Assembly (NCBI GenBank): GCA_004297555.1
Contig: SCSV01000321.1
Location: forward strand, 1 to 15,570
DNA: 15,570 nt
Source: Salinibacterium sp.
Lineage (GTDB): Bacteria; Actinomycetota; Actinomycetes; Actinomycetales; Microbacteriaceae
Reading direction: 5' to 3'
The translations under genes and the position numbers were made by a program. Positions within the stretch are counted from its first letter, which is position 1. Each line of letters begins with the position of its first letter. Shown piece after piece: positions 1 to 6,326 of this stretch. The notes below the pieces were generated by a model. It searched no databases. It worked only from the letters and a program-made list of their open reading frames with translations, and was not told where the DNA came from.

Positions 1-1210
1 GCGCTTTCTGCTCGAGCGGGGACTGGCGGAGGATGCCCGGGCTGAGGCCCTCGCGCACCGCACGCTCGACGCGATGGCCGCATCACCACTTCGGGATGCC
101 GACGGCGGGTTCTTCCGCTACGCCACCCGCCAGGATTGGAGCGAGCCGCACTACGAGCGGATGCTCTACGACAACGCGCAATTGCTCGCGTGTTACGCGC
201 TCGCCGGGCGGGACGAGGTCGTGGCAGGGATCGCCGACTTTCTGCTCGGCACGATGCAACTGCCCTCCGGTGGTTTTGCCTCTGCGCAAGACAGTGAGAG
301 CGTCGTCAGGGGAAAGCGCGTCGAGGGCGGGTATTTCGCGCTCAGCCTCGATGAGCGGCGGGCCGAGCAGCCGCCGGCACTGGACGAGAAGATCCTCACC
401 GGCATCAACGGCTTGGCCATCGAGGGCCTCTCCATCGCCGGTCGGCTGCTCGAGCGCGACGACTGGCTGGCGGCCGCGCAACGGGCCGCGGACTTTCTGC
501 TTGAGCACCACGTCAGTGAACGACTCATTCGCACCTCGATTGGCGGCGTCGTGTCCACCGCGAATGCCACGCTCGAAGACCATGGGATGCTCGCCTCCGG
601 CCTGCTGCACCTCGCCGCCGCCACCGGCGAACTCCGTTACGCCGTCGCCGGGCGCGCGCTGGTCGACGAGGCGATCGCGGCCGGCGACCCGTTTGGTGTG
701 CCGGGCGGGCCGGATCCCGTGCTCGCTGCCCAGGGCCTCGTGCTCGACGCGGACGCGACCGATGGCGCGTATCCCTCGGGGTGGAGCGCGATGGCATCCG
801 CAGCTTGGCTCGCTCACGTGTTGACCGCCGAGCCGACGTACCGGAGCGCCGCGGAGAAAGCGATAGCCCGCGTGGGCAGTTCAGCCACCCGCCAACCCAC
901 CGCGCACGGTGCTGCGCTCACGGTGCTTTCCGCGCTCGCCGGGCCGCTGCGGCAACTCGTCGTGGTCGGCGAGTCCGTGGCACTCGCGTCATCGGCACTG
1001 TCGAGCAGGGCGCGCCGCGAGAAGCGCGGGCTCGTGTCGGTCGTGGCCAACGAGCAGGCCGCCGCGCTCGCGGCAGCGGGGTTTGAGCTCTACGAGGGGC
1101 GATCCGCCGCTGTACCGACCGCGTACGTGTGCGAGAGCTTCGTGTGTCGGCTACCCGTCACGACCGAGTCGCAACTCGACGAACTGCTAGCCGAAAAGCG
1201 ACCGAACTAG
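1..1210 (+). CDS. YyaL/DUF255-type thioredoxin-domain protein, C-terminal part (5' truncated)
   Basis: The reading frame is open from base 2 and ends at TAG 1208-1210, so the gene starts upstream of the window and the N-terminal thioredoxin-like (DUF255) domain is not visible. What remains, about 402 residues, is the alpha/alpha-barrel part of the YyaL/SSP411 (spermatogenesis-associated protein 20) family. Recognisable blocks are GGFFRYATRQDW followed by PHYERMLYDNAQLL, then GGFASAQDSES, then LDEKILTGINGLAIEGL, and a C-terminal PTAYVCESFVCRLPVT block with two cysteines. The family looks like a thioredoxin fold fused to a glycosidase-like barrel; its biochemical role is not settled. The segment between the GGFASAQDSES and LDEKILTG blocks is only about 30 residues, much shorter than I remember for full-length YyaL proteins, and the usual Trp-Asn-Gly reads Ile-Asn-Gly. 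The stop overlaps the stop of the convergent gene. Family assignment is confident; function is not. Confidence 0.85.
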   Translation, partial: RFLLERGLAEDARAEALAHRTLDAMAASPLRDADGGFFRYATRQDWSEPHYERMLYDNAQLLACYALAGRDEVVAGIADFLLGTMQLPSGGFASAQDSESVVRGKRVEGGYFALSLDERRAEQPPALDEKILTGINGLAIEGLSIAGRLLERDDWLAAAQRAADFLLEHHVSERLIRTSIGGVVSTANATLEDHGMLASGLLHLAAATGELRYAVAGRALVDEAIAAGDPFGVPGGPDPVLAAQGLVLDADATDGAYPSGWSAMASAAWLAHVLTAEPTYRSAAEKAIARVGSSATRQPTAHGAALTVLSALAGPLRQLVVVGESVALASSALSSRARREKRGLVSVVANEQAAALAAAGFELYEGRSAAVPTAYVCESFVCRLPVTTESQLDELLAEKRPN

Positions 1211-1782
1211 CGAACGGTCTTGCGCGCGGTGATCACGCCGGTGTCGAAGCCGAGCAGGTGCAGACCGCCGTGGAAGCGCGCGTGTTCGATCTTGATGCAG
1301 CGGTCCATGACCACGGTGAGGCCCTTGGACTCGCCGTAGATCGCGGCATCCTGATTCCAGATTCCGAGCTGAACCCAGATGGTCTTGGCGCCGATCGCGA
1401 CGACATCATCGATGACCGAGGGAATGTCGCTGCCCTTGCGGAACACGTCGACGATGTCGGGCACCTCAGGCAGCGAGGCGAGGTCGGGGTAGGCCTTCTC
1501 GCCGAGAATCTCGTCGGCGTTCGGGTTGACGAAGTAAACGCGGTAGTCGCTGGACTGCTGCAGGTAGGTACCCACGAAGTAGCTCGAGCGGGCCGCGTTC
1601 GGCGAGGCGCCGACGATCGCGACCGACTTGGCCTTGCGCAGAATCGCGAGGCGCTCTTTGGCGGTCGGGCCGATCCAGGTGCGCTGCGACTTGAGCAGCT
1701 TGGCGAGCGGCGAGTCAGCCGGAATGTCACAGGTGAGCCCGTTGGGGAGCTGGCTTGTGACGGTGTCCACTGCGGTGCTCAT
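1207..1782 (-). CDS. CoA-binding domain protein (YccU-like)
   Basis: A 191-residue protein with one Rossmann-type CoA-binding domain of the CoA_binding_2 / YccU group, usually annotated as predicted CoA-binding protein. After a roughly 35-residue N-terminal lead come the nucleotide-binding segment SVAIVGASPNAARSSYFVG (residues 53-71), a second strand VYFVNPNADEILGEKAYP, and the family block VVMDRCIKIEHAR around residues 157-169 containing the conserved Cys162. No catalytic function is established for the family. The ATG at 1782 directly abuts the TAG of the metY-like gene (TAGATG), and a Shine-Dalgarno-like AAGGG lies 7 bases upstream inside that gene, so it is co-transcribed and probably translationally coupled. 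This suggests, without proving, a role linked to acyl-homoserine or sulfur metabolism. The 3' end shares four bases (CTAG) with the convergent gene. Confidence 0.85.
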   Translation of the reverse strand: MSTAVDTVTSQLPNGLTCDIPADSPLAKLLKSQRTWIGPTAKERLAILRKAKSVAIVGASPNAARSSYFVGTYLQQSSDYRVYFVNPNADEILGEKAYPDLASLPEVPDIVDVFRKGSDIPSVIDDVVAIGAKTIWVQLGIWNQDAAIYGESKGLTVVMDRCIKIEHARFHGGLHLLGFDTGVITARKTVR

Positions 1783-3075
1783 CTACTCGCCCTTCGTTGC
1801 GGCAGCAAGTGCCTGGTCAAGATCATCAACGATATCTTCGGGGTCTTCTATTCCGACGCTGATGCGCACGACGCCCGGCAGCACGCCCGCGTCGAGCAGT
1901 TGCTGCTCGGTGAGCTGAGCGTGCGTGGTCGATGCAGGATGAATGACCAGGGTCTTCGCGTCACCGATGTTGGCGAGGTGGCTGGCCAGATTCACCGACT
2001 CGATGAAGCGCTGGCCGGCCTCGCGGCCGCCCTTTACGCCGAAGCTGAACACGGAACCGGCCCCCTTGGGCAGGTACTTCTTGGCCCGCTCGTGGTGCGC
2101 GTGGCTCGGCAGCCCGGCCCAGTTGACGAACTCGATGCGCGGGTCAGCCTCGAGCCACTCGGCGACGATGCGTGCGTTCTCGACGTGCGCTTGCATGCGG
2201 AAGGGCAGAGTCTCGACACCCTGCGCGAGCAGCCAGGCGGAGTGCGGCGCGAGCACCGGTCCGATGTCGCGGAGCTGTTCGGCGCGAAGGCGCGTGAGGA
2301 AGGCGTACTCGCCGAAGTTGCCGTGCCAGTTGAGGCCGCCGTAGGAGGGTACGGGCTGGTCGAAGAGTGGGAAGTGCTCGTTGGCCCAGTGGAAGCGGCC
2401 CGACTCGACCACTACGCCGCCGAGCGTGGTGCCGGCGCCACCGAGGAACTTAGTGGCCGAGTGGATGACCACATCGGCGCCCCACTCGATGGGACGGTTG
2501 AGGTACGGGGTCGCGACCGTGGAGTCCATGATGAGCGGCAGGTGGTGCGCGTGCGCGACCTCGGCGAGTCCCTCGATGTCGGCGATCTCGCCGGAGGGAT
2601 TCGCGATGGTCTCGGCGAAGATGAGTTTCGTCTTGTCGGTGATCGCCGCGGCGTAGTCGGCCGGGTCAGAACTACGGATGAACGTGGTCTCCACCCCGAA
2701 GCGGCGCAGCGTGATGTCGAGCTGGGTGATCGAGCCGCCGTAGAGGTTGGCGGAGGAGACGATGTGGTCGCCCGCACCGGCGAGGGAGGCGAAAGTGATG
2801 AACTGTGCGCCGAGTCCGCTCGCGGTCGCTACCGCGCCCAGACCGCCCTCGAGCGAGGCAACCCGCTCCTCGAAGCTGGCGACGGTGGGGTTGGCCAGGC
2901 GGGAGTAGATGTTGCCGTACTTCTGCAGGGCGAAGCGAGCCGCGGCATCCGCAGTGTCATCGAAGACGAAAGCGCTCGTCTGGTAGATCGGTAGCGCGCG
3001 CGCTCCGGTTACCGCGTCGGGAATGTTGCCGGCATGGATTGCTCTCGTGCGAAAGCCGTACTCGCGATCTGACAT
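1783..3075 (-). CDS. metY: O-acetylhomoserine aminocarboxypropyltransferase / sulfhydrylase (PLP-dependent)
   Basis: A 430-residue enzyme of the Cys/Met-metabolism PLP family, full length for OAH sulfhydrylase. It would make homocysteine (or methionine, depending on the sulfur donor) from O-acetylhomoserine in the cytoplasm, the direct-sulfhydrylation route to methionine. Visible features: ALPIYQTSAFVFDD (27-40), YSRLANPTVASFEERVASLE (57-76), ATASGLGAQ, the cofactor-ring Asp184 in MDSTVATPYL, and Lys209 in HSATKFLGG, the expected Schiff-base lysine. The C-terminal KTLVIHPASTTHAQL and VRISVGIED blocks are typical of the MetY/MetC/MetB superfamily. The long form with LPKGAGSVFSFGVKGG favours OAH sulfhydrylase over cystathionine gamma-synthase. 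The start at 3075 is supported by TAGCCT ending 6 bases upstream and no obvious Shine-Dalgarno, which suggests a leaderless mRNA. That leaves no room for a SAM riboswitch in the 57-base gap. Confidence 0.92.
   Translation of the reverse strand: MSDREYGFRTRAIHAGNIPDAVTGARALPIYQTSAFVFDDTADAAARFALQKYGNIYSRLANPTVASFEERVASLEGGLGAVATASGLGAQFITFASLAGAGDHIVSSANLYGGSITQLDITLRRFGVETTFIRSSDPADYAAAITDKTKLIFAETIANPSGEIADIEGLAEVAHAHHLPLIMDSTVATPYLNRPIEWGADVVIHSATKFLGGAGTTLGGVVVESGRFHWANEHFPLFDQPVPSYGGLNWHGNFGEYAFLTRLRAEQLRDIGPVLAPHSAWLLAQGVETLPFRMQAHVENARIVAEWLEADPRIEFVNWAGLPSHAHHERAKKYLPKGAGSVFSFGVKGGREAGQRFIESVNLASHLANIGDAKTLVIHPASTTHAQLTEQQLLDAGVLPGVVRISVGIEDPEDIVDDLDQALAAATKGE
1790..1794 (-). promoter_or_regulatory. 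Ribosome binding site of the CoA-binding protein gene, inside the metY-like gene
   Basis: On the minus strand AAGGG (within GAAGGGCGAG) lies 7 bases before the ATG at 1782. It sits in the last codons of the upstream gene, as expected for termination-reinitiation coupling across TAGATG. Confidence 0.55.
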
Positions 3076-3081
3076 GCCAAC

Positions 3082-3087
3082 AGGCTA
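3082..3087 (-). promoter_or_regulatory. -10 element for the metY-like gene (leaderless start)
   Basis: On the minus strand TAGCCT fits TANNNT and is followed by 6 bases (GTTGGC) and then the ATG at 3075. Transcription would begin at or next to the start codon. Confidence 0.5.
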
Positions 3088-3096
3088 CAGAAGCCA

Positions 3097-3110
3097 AAGG
3101 GATGCCCCTT
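3097..3110 (-). other. Small inverted repeat downstream of pmt
   Basis: AAGGG, a four-base loop and CCCTT form a 5-bp stem between the pmt stop and the metY-like promoter. In the pmt transcript direction the stem is followed by TTGG, so it could add to termination. It also contains one copy of the over-represented GGATGCC word. Confidence 0.3.
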
Positions 3111-3115
3111 GCCGC

Positions 3116-3130
3116 CCGCGTAACACGCGG
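3116..3130 (-). terminator. Hairpin two bases after the pmt stop, candidate terminator
   Basis: The minus strand reads CCGCGT-GTT-ACGCGG, a perfect 6-bp GC-rich stem with a three-base loop that begins 2 bases after the pmt TGA. There is no U-tract, which is common for actinobacterial terminators. It would separate pmt transcription from the metY-like unit. Confidence 0.45.
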
Positions 3131-3132
3131 TC

Positions 3133-4761
3133 TCATCGCCAGGTTGGCAGCCACCAGTGCGCGGCGAGGTACCAGTAGTCGATCTGCATGCCCGTCCAGA
3201 GCGGCCAGTAGAAGATGCTCACGAGGGTCACGGCGGCCAGGTACACCCCGACGAGACGGATGCTGCGCTCGCGCCGCCAGCGCGGATCTCGGGCGCTGCC
3301 GAGTACGAGCCCGATCACAAGGGTGAGAGCAAGAATCAGGTACGGCTCGAAGGCGATCGTGTAGAACTGGAAAACCGTGCGGTTGAGGTAGAGCAGCCAG
3401 GGCAGGTAGCCCGCGGCGACGCCCATGAGGATGAGCCCGACCCGCCACTCGCGCTGGCGAATGAGTCGGTAGACGAGGTAGAAGACGGCCGCGGTGGCCG
3501 CCCACCAGATGAACGGATTCGCGATGCCGGTGATCGAGGCGCCGCAGTTCGCTGCGCACCCCAGGTCGCCGGCGCCGGTGCCCTCGTACCACATGCTCGT
3601 CGGCCGGATCATGAACAGCCAGGTGAGCGGGTTGGCCTGGTAGGCGTGCGGTCGCGATTCGCCGATGTTGTAGGTGTAGACCGCGACCTCGAAATGCCAG
3701 AAGCTCTGCAGGCTCACGGGCACCCAGGACAGGGCGCCGGTCCAGGCATTGCCCGCTTGTTCGGCCCAGTGCCTGTCGTAGCCGTTGTCGGAGAGGAACC
3801 AACCGGTCCAAGTGGTCATGTAGGTCGCGATTGCCGCCGGAACGGTAAGCAGGAACGTGACCGGGGCCTGCTTGAAGACCGTGCCGCTCGCCCAGAACCT
3901 GACGCCCGCGCGGCGTCGGGCCAGGGCATCCACCAGCAGGGTGTAGACGGCGAAGCCGGCCAGAAAGTAAAGGCCGTTCCACTTCACGGCCGACGCCGCG
4001 CCGAAAGCGATTCCGGCTGCGATGAGCCAGGGCCGCCACCACAGAGCGGGACCCCAATGGATGCCACGGCCAGCGCGACCGCGCGCCTCCACCCAGCGCT
4101 CGAGTCGTCCCTCGCTCCAGCCGCGATCGAGGAGCACCGCGCCGAAGCCGAGCAGGGCGAAGAACATCACGAAGTTATCGAGCAGGGCCACGCGGCTCAT
4201 CACGATCGCATTGCCGTCGATCGCCATCAAGAACCCGGCGATTGTGGTGAGCAGGGTCGAGTTCAGCAGTCGTCTTGCGATCACCATGATCAGGATGACC
4301 GCGACGATGCCCACGAGGGCCGTCGCGATGCGCCAGCCGAACGTGTTGTCGGGGCCGAGCACCGTCATCCCGAGCCCGATGAGCCATTTTCCGAGCGGCG
4401 GGTGCACGACGAAAGAGGGGTCGTGAAAGTACACGTTCGAGTTGCCGCCGGCGAAGAGTTCATCGGCATTCTGGGGCCACGCGCTCTCGTAGCCGAGGTT
4501 GGTGAGGGTCCAGGCATCCTTCACATAGAAGGTCTCGTCGAAGACGAGCGCGTGCGGGTAGCCCAGGTTCCAGAGGCGAGTGAGCGCCGCGATGATGACG
4601 ACCACGATCGGGCCGGCCCAGCGCAGCAGGCGCCACGTGCGATTGGAGCGCGAGGCCCACCAATCATCGAGGCGCGAGCCACGGTCTTCGACGTAGTCGC
4701 GGGCGGGCACGTCCGCGGCCAGGAGCGTCTCGAATTCGCTCTCGGGGCGGGCGTTGCTCAC
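3133..4761 (-). CDS. pmt: Dolichyl-phosphate-mannose--protein O-mannosyltransferase (GT39)
   Basis: A 542-residue polytopic membrane protein that transfers mannose from polyprenyl-phosphate-mannose to Ser/Thr of proteins exported by Sec. After an acidic cytoplasmic lead (about 45 residues) comes a first membrane helix, WAGPIVVVIIAALTRLW, then the catalytic loop YPHALVFDETFYVKDAW with the Asp75-Glu76 pair expected of GT39 enzymes, and HPPLGKWLIGLG near residue 120. Roughly ten further hydrophobic segments follow, and the protein ends YWYLAAHWWLPTWR, typical of actinobacterial Pmt proteins. Start: GTG at 4761 with TAGCAT ending 7 bases upstream. In mycobacteria pmt (Rv1002c) stands divergent from rsmI (Rv1003), which supports the call; here a vapBC pair lies between them on the pmt strand. 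The pmt -10 lies in the 23-base gap after vapC, so vapBC read-through may also contribute. Confidence 0.93.
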   Translation of the reverse strand: MSNARPESEFETLLAADVPARDYVEDRGSRLDDWWASRSNRTWRLLRWAGPIVVVIIAALTRLWNLGYPHALVFDETFYVKDAWTLTNLGYESAWPQNADELFAGGNSNVYFHDPSFVVHPPLGKWLIGLGMTVLGPDNTFGWRIATALVGIVAVILIMVIARRLLNSTLLTTIAGFLMAIDGNAIVMSRVALLDNFVMFFALLGFGAVLLDRGWSEGRLERWVEARGRAGRGIHWGPALWWRPWLIAAGIAFGAASAVKWNGLYFLAGFAVYTLLVDALARRRAGVRFWASGTVFKQAPVTFLLTVPAAIATYMTTWTGWFLSDNGYDRHWAEQAGNAWTGALSWVPVSLQSFWHFEVAVYTYNIGESRPHAYQANPLTWLFMIRPTSMWYEGTGAGDLGCAANCGASITGIANPFIWWAATAAVFYLVYRLIRQREWRVGLILMGVAAGYLPWLLYLNRTVFQFYTIAFEPYLILALTLVIGLVLGSARDPRWRRERSIRLVGVYLAAVTLVSIFYWPLWTGMQIDYWYLAAHWWLPTWR

Positions 4762-4768
4762 ATCCTCG

Positions 4769-4774
4769 ATGCTA
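4769..4774 (-). promoter_or_regulatory. -10 element for pmt (leaderless start)
   Basis: On the minus strand TAGCAT is followed by 7 bases (CGAGGAT) and the GTG start at 4761. Its -35 region would fall inside the 3' end of vapC. Confidence 0.5.
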
Positions 4775-4784
4775 GGCCAGCCGA

Positions 4785-5156
4785 TCAGTAGGCGGGGGCG
4801 AGTCCGGGAAACATCGGGAAGTGTCGAACGTTGTGGGTGAAAAGGGTCGCGTTGTACACCTCAGCAGTCGCGGCGATGATCAGATCCTCCACGCTTATTC
4901 CGTTGTTGGCGGGTTTCCACTCTCGGCCGAGTTCTCCGGCGCGGCGAGACACGATTTCGACCACGGGAATCCAGTCCAGTCGTGCCATTAGAAATTCAGT
5001 GAGCGCCCGCTCCGAGTCGCGCATGCCTTGAAGCAACTCCGTTCTGCTGATCTCCGACACCAGCGGAACCTCGCTGAGACTCTCGATCAGATCGATTGCT
5101 CCCTGCCGACGCCGTGTGAAGTCAATGAGCACAGAGGTATCGAGTAGAGCGATCAC
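4785..5156 (-). CDS. vapC: VapC-type PIN-domain toxin (ribonuclease)
   Basis: A 123-residue single PIN domain, the usual VapC length. The metal-binding acidic residues are in place: Asp6 in LLDTSVLID, Glu40 in ISRTELLQG and Asp91 in GISVEDLIIAATA. The closing block LFTHNVRHFPMFPGL is typical of VapC. Family members are Mg2+-dependent endoribonucleases that cleave specific tRNAs or rRNA and are held inactive by VapB. The start is GTG at 5156, overlapping the vapB stop (GTGA), so translation is probably coupled. A TANNNT element 7 bases before the GTG could also give a separate leaderless transcript. No inactivating mutation is visible. The target RNA cannot be read from sequence. Confidence 0.92.
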   Translation of the reverse strand: MIALLDTSVLIDFTRRRQGAIDLIESLSEVPLVSEISRTELLQGMRDSERALTEFLMARLDWIPVVEIVSRRAGELGREWKPANNGISVEDLIIAATAEVYNATLFTHNVRHFPMFPGLAPAY

Positions 5157-5422
5157 TCGCGCGAGGATAGGCGCTCTGCGCTCGCGCGGCGCAATTCCTC
5201 CACAACCTCAGCTCCGGATGGCCCTTCCGCTTCCGGTGTCTGAGCAAGCAAACGGCCGAGAGTCTTGAGTTCGTTCAATTGCGCAAGCGGGTTCTCTTCT
5301 TGGCGCAGGTAGCGGTCGATCGCGTCACGAATGACCGCCGATGACGTAACGCCGCGCCGCGCGGCTTCAGCGCTGAGGCGCTCATGTTGCTGCTCATCGA
5401 GATAGATCTGGGTGCGCTTCAT
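5153..5422 (-). CDS. vapB: VapB-type ribbon-helix-helix antitoxin
   Basis: An 89-residue protein. The first 40 residues, starting MKRTQIYLDEQQHERLSAEA and continuing through GVTSSAVIRDAIDRYL, are a ribbon-helix-helix (CopG/Arc-like) DNA-binding domain; the tail (about 50-89, with EELRRASAERL) is the likely VapC-binding segment. It neutralises VapC and represses its own operon. The open frame extends upstream to 5659 inside rsmI, but the RHH strand begins at MKRTQIYLD and a promoter-operator lies immediately before it, so the ATG at 5422 is chosen. The stop overlaps the vapC GTG by four bases. The pair looks less GC-rich than its neighbours, consistent with acquisition, though not measured. 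Confidence 0.9.
   Translation of the reverse strand: MKRTQIYLDEQQHERLSAEAARRGVTSSAVIRDAIDRYLRQEENPLAQLNELKTLGRLLAQTPEAEGPSGAEVVEELRRASAERLSSRE
5164..5169 (-). promoter_or_regulatory. Possible internal -10 element for vapC
   Basis: On the minus strand TATCCT ends 7 bases before the vapC GTG at 5156, the same geometry as the transcription-unit heads in this window, although it lies inside vapB. No good Shine-Dalgarno precedes vapC. It could be chance. Confidence 0.3.
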
Positions 5423-5440
5423 GATGTACAAATATACATC
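5423..5440 (-). promoter_or_regulatory. vapBC operator palindrome overlapping the -10 element
   Basis: The minus strand reads GATGTATATTTGTACATC directly before the vapB ATG. GATGTA and TACATC are perfect inverted arms around a six-base centre, and the next base pair outward-in is nearly symmetric. The sequence holds a TATATT -10 (5431-5436) ending 8 bases before the ATG. A ribbon-helix-helix dimer bound here would block the promoter, giving autoregulation. Confidence 0.6.
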
Positions 5441-5473
5441 GTCGTATTCGTGACCGGAAGAGTTCGTCAGTGA

Positions 5474-5479
5474 CAAACT
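5474..5479 (+). promoter_or_regulatory. Weak -10 element for rsmI
   Basis: CAAACT ends 6 bases (GAGGGC) before the rsmI GTG at 5486. It lacks the first T of TANNNT, so it is the weakest of the leaderless-type promoters here. The divergent vapB promoter lies about 40 bases away. Confidence 0.3.
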
Positions 5480-5485
5480 GAGGGC

Positions 5486-6295
5486 GTGATCATCCTCGCC
5501 GCGACCCCGATCGGCAATCTCGGGGATGCCTCGGCGCGACTCATTGAGGCGCTCACGGACGCCGAGGTGATCGCGAGCGAAGACACCCGCACGACGATCC
5601 ACCTCATGCGCGCCCTCGGCATCGAGAACCGGCCGCGGCTCATCGCGCTGCACGAGCACAACGAGACGGCGCGGGCCGCCGAGATCGTCGAGCTCGCCCG
5701 CGAGAGCGATGTGCTCGTTCTCAGCGACGCCGGGATGCCCGCCATCAGCGATCCCGGATTCCCGCTCGTCTCGGCAGCCGCCGCCGCCGGGGTCACCGTC
5801 ACAGCGCTGCCCGGCCCCAGTGCCGTCCTCACCGCGCTCGCTATCTCGGGCTTGCCCACCGATCGCTTCACGTTCGAGGGCTTCGTGCCACGCAAGGGCC
5901 GGGTCTCATACTTCACGGGCCTCGCGCGCGAAGAGCGCACGATGGTGTTCTTCGAATCGCCGAACCGACTCGGTGCCACTCTCGCTGATCTCGCCACGTC
6001 ACTCGGTGCCGAGCGCCGGGTCGTGGTGTGCCGCGAGCTCACCAAGCTCCATGAAGAAGTTGTGCGGGGGAGCGCCGCCGAGCTCGCACAGCACTTCGCT
6101 GAGGGCGCTCGGGGGGAGATCTGCGTCGTCGTCGAGGGCGCGCCGCCACGGGCATCCGATCTGCCGACAGCAATCGCGCAGGTGCTCGCGCTCGTCGCTG
6201 CGGGGGAGAAGTTGAAGGATGCCGCCGCCGAGGTCGCGGCCGAGACTAGGCTCAGCAAACGCGAGCTCTATGAAGGCGCGCTGGCTGCGAAGTAA
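5486..6295 (+). CDS. rsmI: 16S rRNA (cytidine(1402)-2'-O)-methyltransferase
   Basis: A 269-residue SAM-dependent tetrapyrrole-methylase-fold enzyme that 2'-O-methylates C1402 of 16S rRNA in the decoding centre. Family motifs in order: IILAATPIGNLGDASARLIE at the N-terminus, ASEDTRTTIHLM (30-41), VLVLSDAGMPAISDPGFPLV (about 76-95), ALPGPSAVLTALAISGLP (107-124) and FEGFVPRKGR. The C-terminal 50 residues (LVAAGEKLKDAAAEVAAE...SKRELYEGAL) are the usual RsmI helical tail. The start is GTG at 5486; the protein begins at the first beta strand, as expected. It stands divergent from vapB with 63 bases between them and is followed after 31 bases by metG, which has its own promoter. Confidence 0.95.
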   Translation: MIILAATPIGNLGDASARLIEALTDAEVIASEDTRTTIHLMRALGIENRPRLIALHEHNETARAAEIVELARESDVLVLSDAGMPAISDPGFPLVSAAAAAGVTVTALPGPSAVLTALAISGLPTDRFTFEGFVPRKGRVSYFTGLAREERTMVFFESPNRLGATLADLATSLGAERRVVVCRELTKLHEEVVRGSAAELAQHFAEGARGEICVVVEGAPPRASDLPTAIAQVLALVAAGEKLKDAAAEVAAETRLSKRELYEGALAAK

Positions 6296-6313
6296 CACAG
6301 GCGCGCTCGCCGC

Positions 6314-6319
6314 TACGAT
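6314..6319 (+). promoter_or_regulatory. -10 element for metG (leaderless start)
   Basis: TACGAT is followed by 7 bases (TGAGCGC) and the ATG at 6327. This decides the metG start: the frame is open further upstream to 6219, but that part overlaps rsmI and has no methionyl-tRNA-synthetase similarity. Confidence 0.55.
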
Positions 6320-6326
6320 TGAGCGC

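Noticed and set aside
1129..2994. A 621-codon rightward open frame opposite the metY-like and CoA-binding genes
   Set aside because: It is the antisense shadow of two well-supported genes in high-GC DNA. Its translation is compositionally odd with no recognisable domain.
3076..3132. A SAM or cobalamin riboswitch controlling the metY-like gene
   Set aside because: The gap is only 57 bases, contains two small hairpins and a -10 placed for a leaderless start, and shows no riboswitch core.
3157..4791. A 544-codon rightward open frame opposite pmt
   Set aside because: Charged, low-complexity antisense translation with no family motif; the leftward frame is a clear protein mannosyltransferase.
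5153..5659. A longer vapB starting inside rsmI
   Set aside because: The ribbon-helix-helix fold begins at MKRTQIYLD, and a promoter-operator palindrome sits directly before that ATG. The upstream extension is antisense to rsmI and has no antitoxin similarity.
6219..6326. An N-terminal extension of metG
   Set aside because: It overlaps the end of rsmI, is Arg/Ser-rich, and a -10 element sits just before the ATG at 6327, where the synthetase fold begins.
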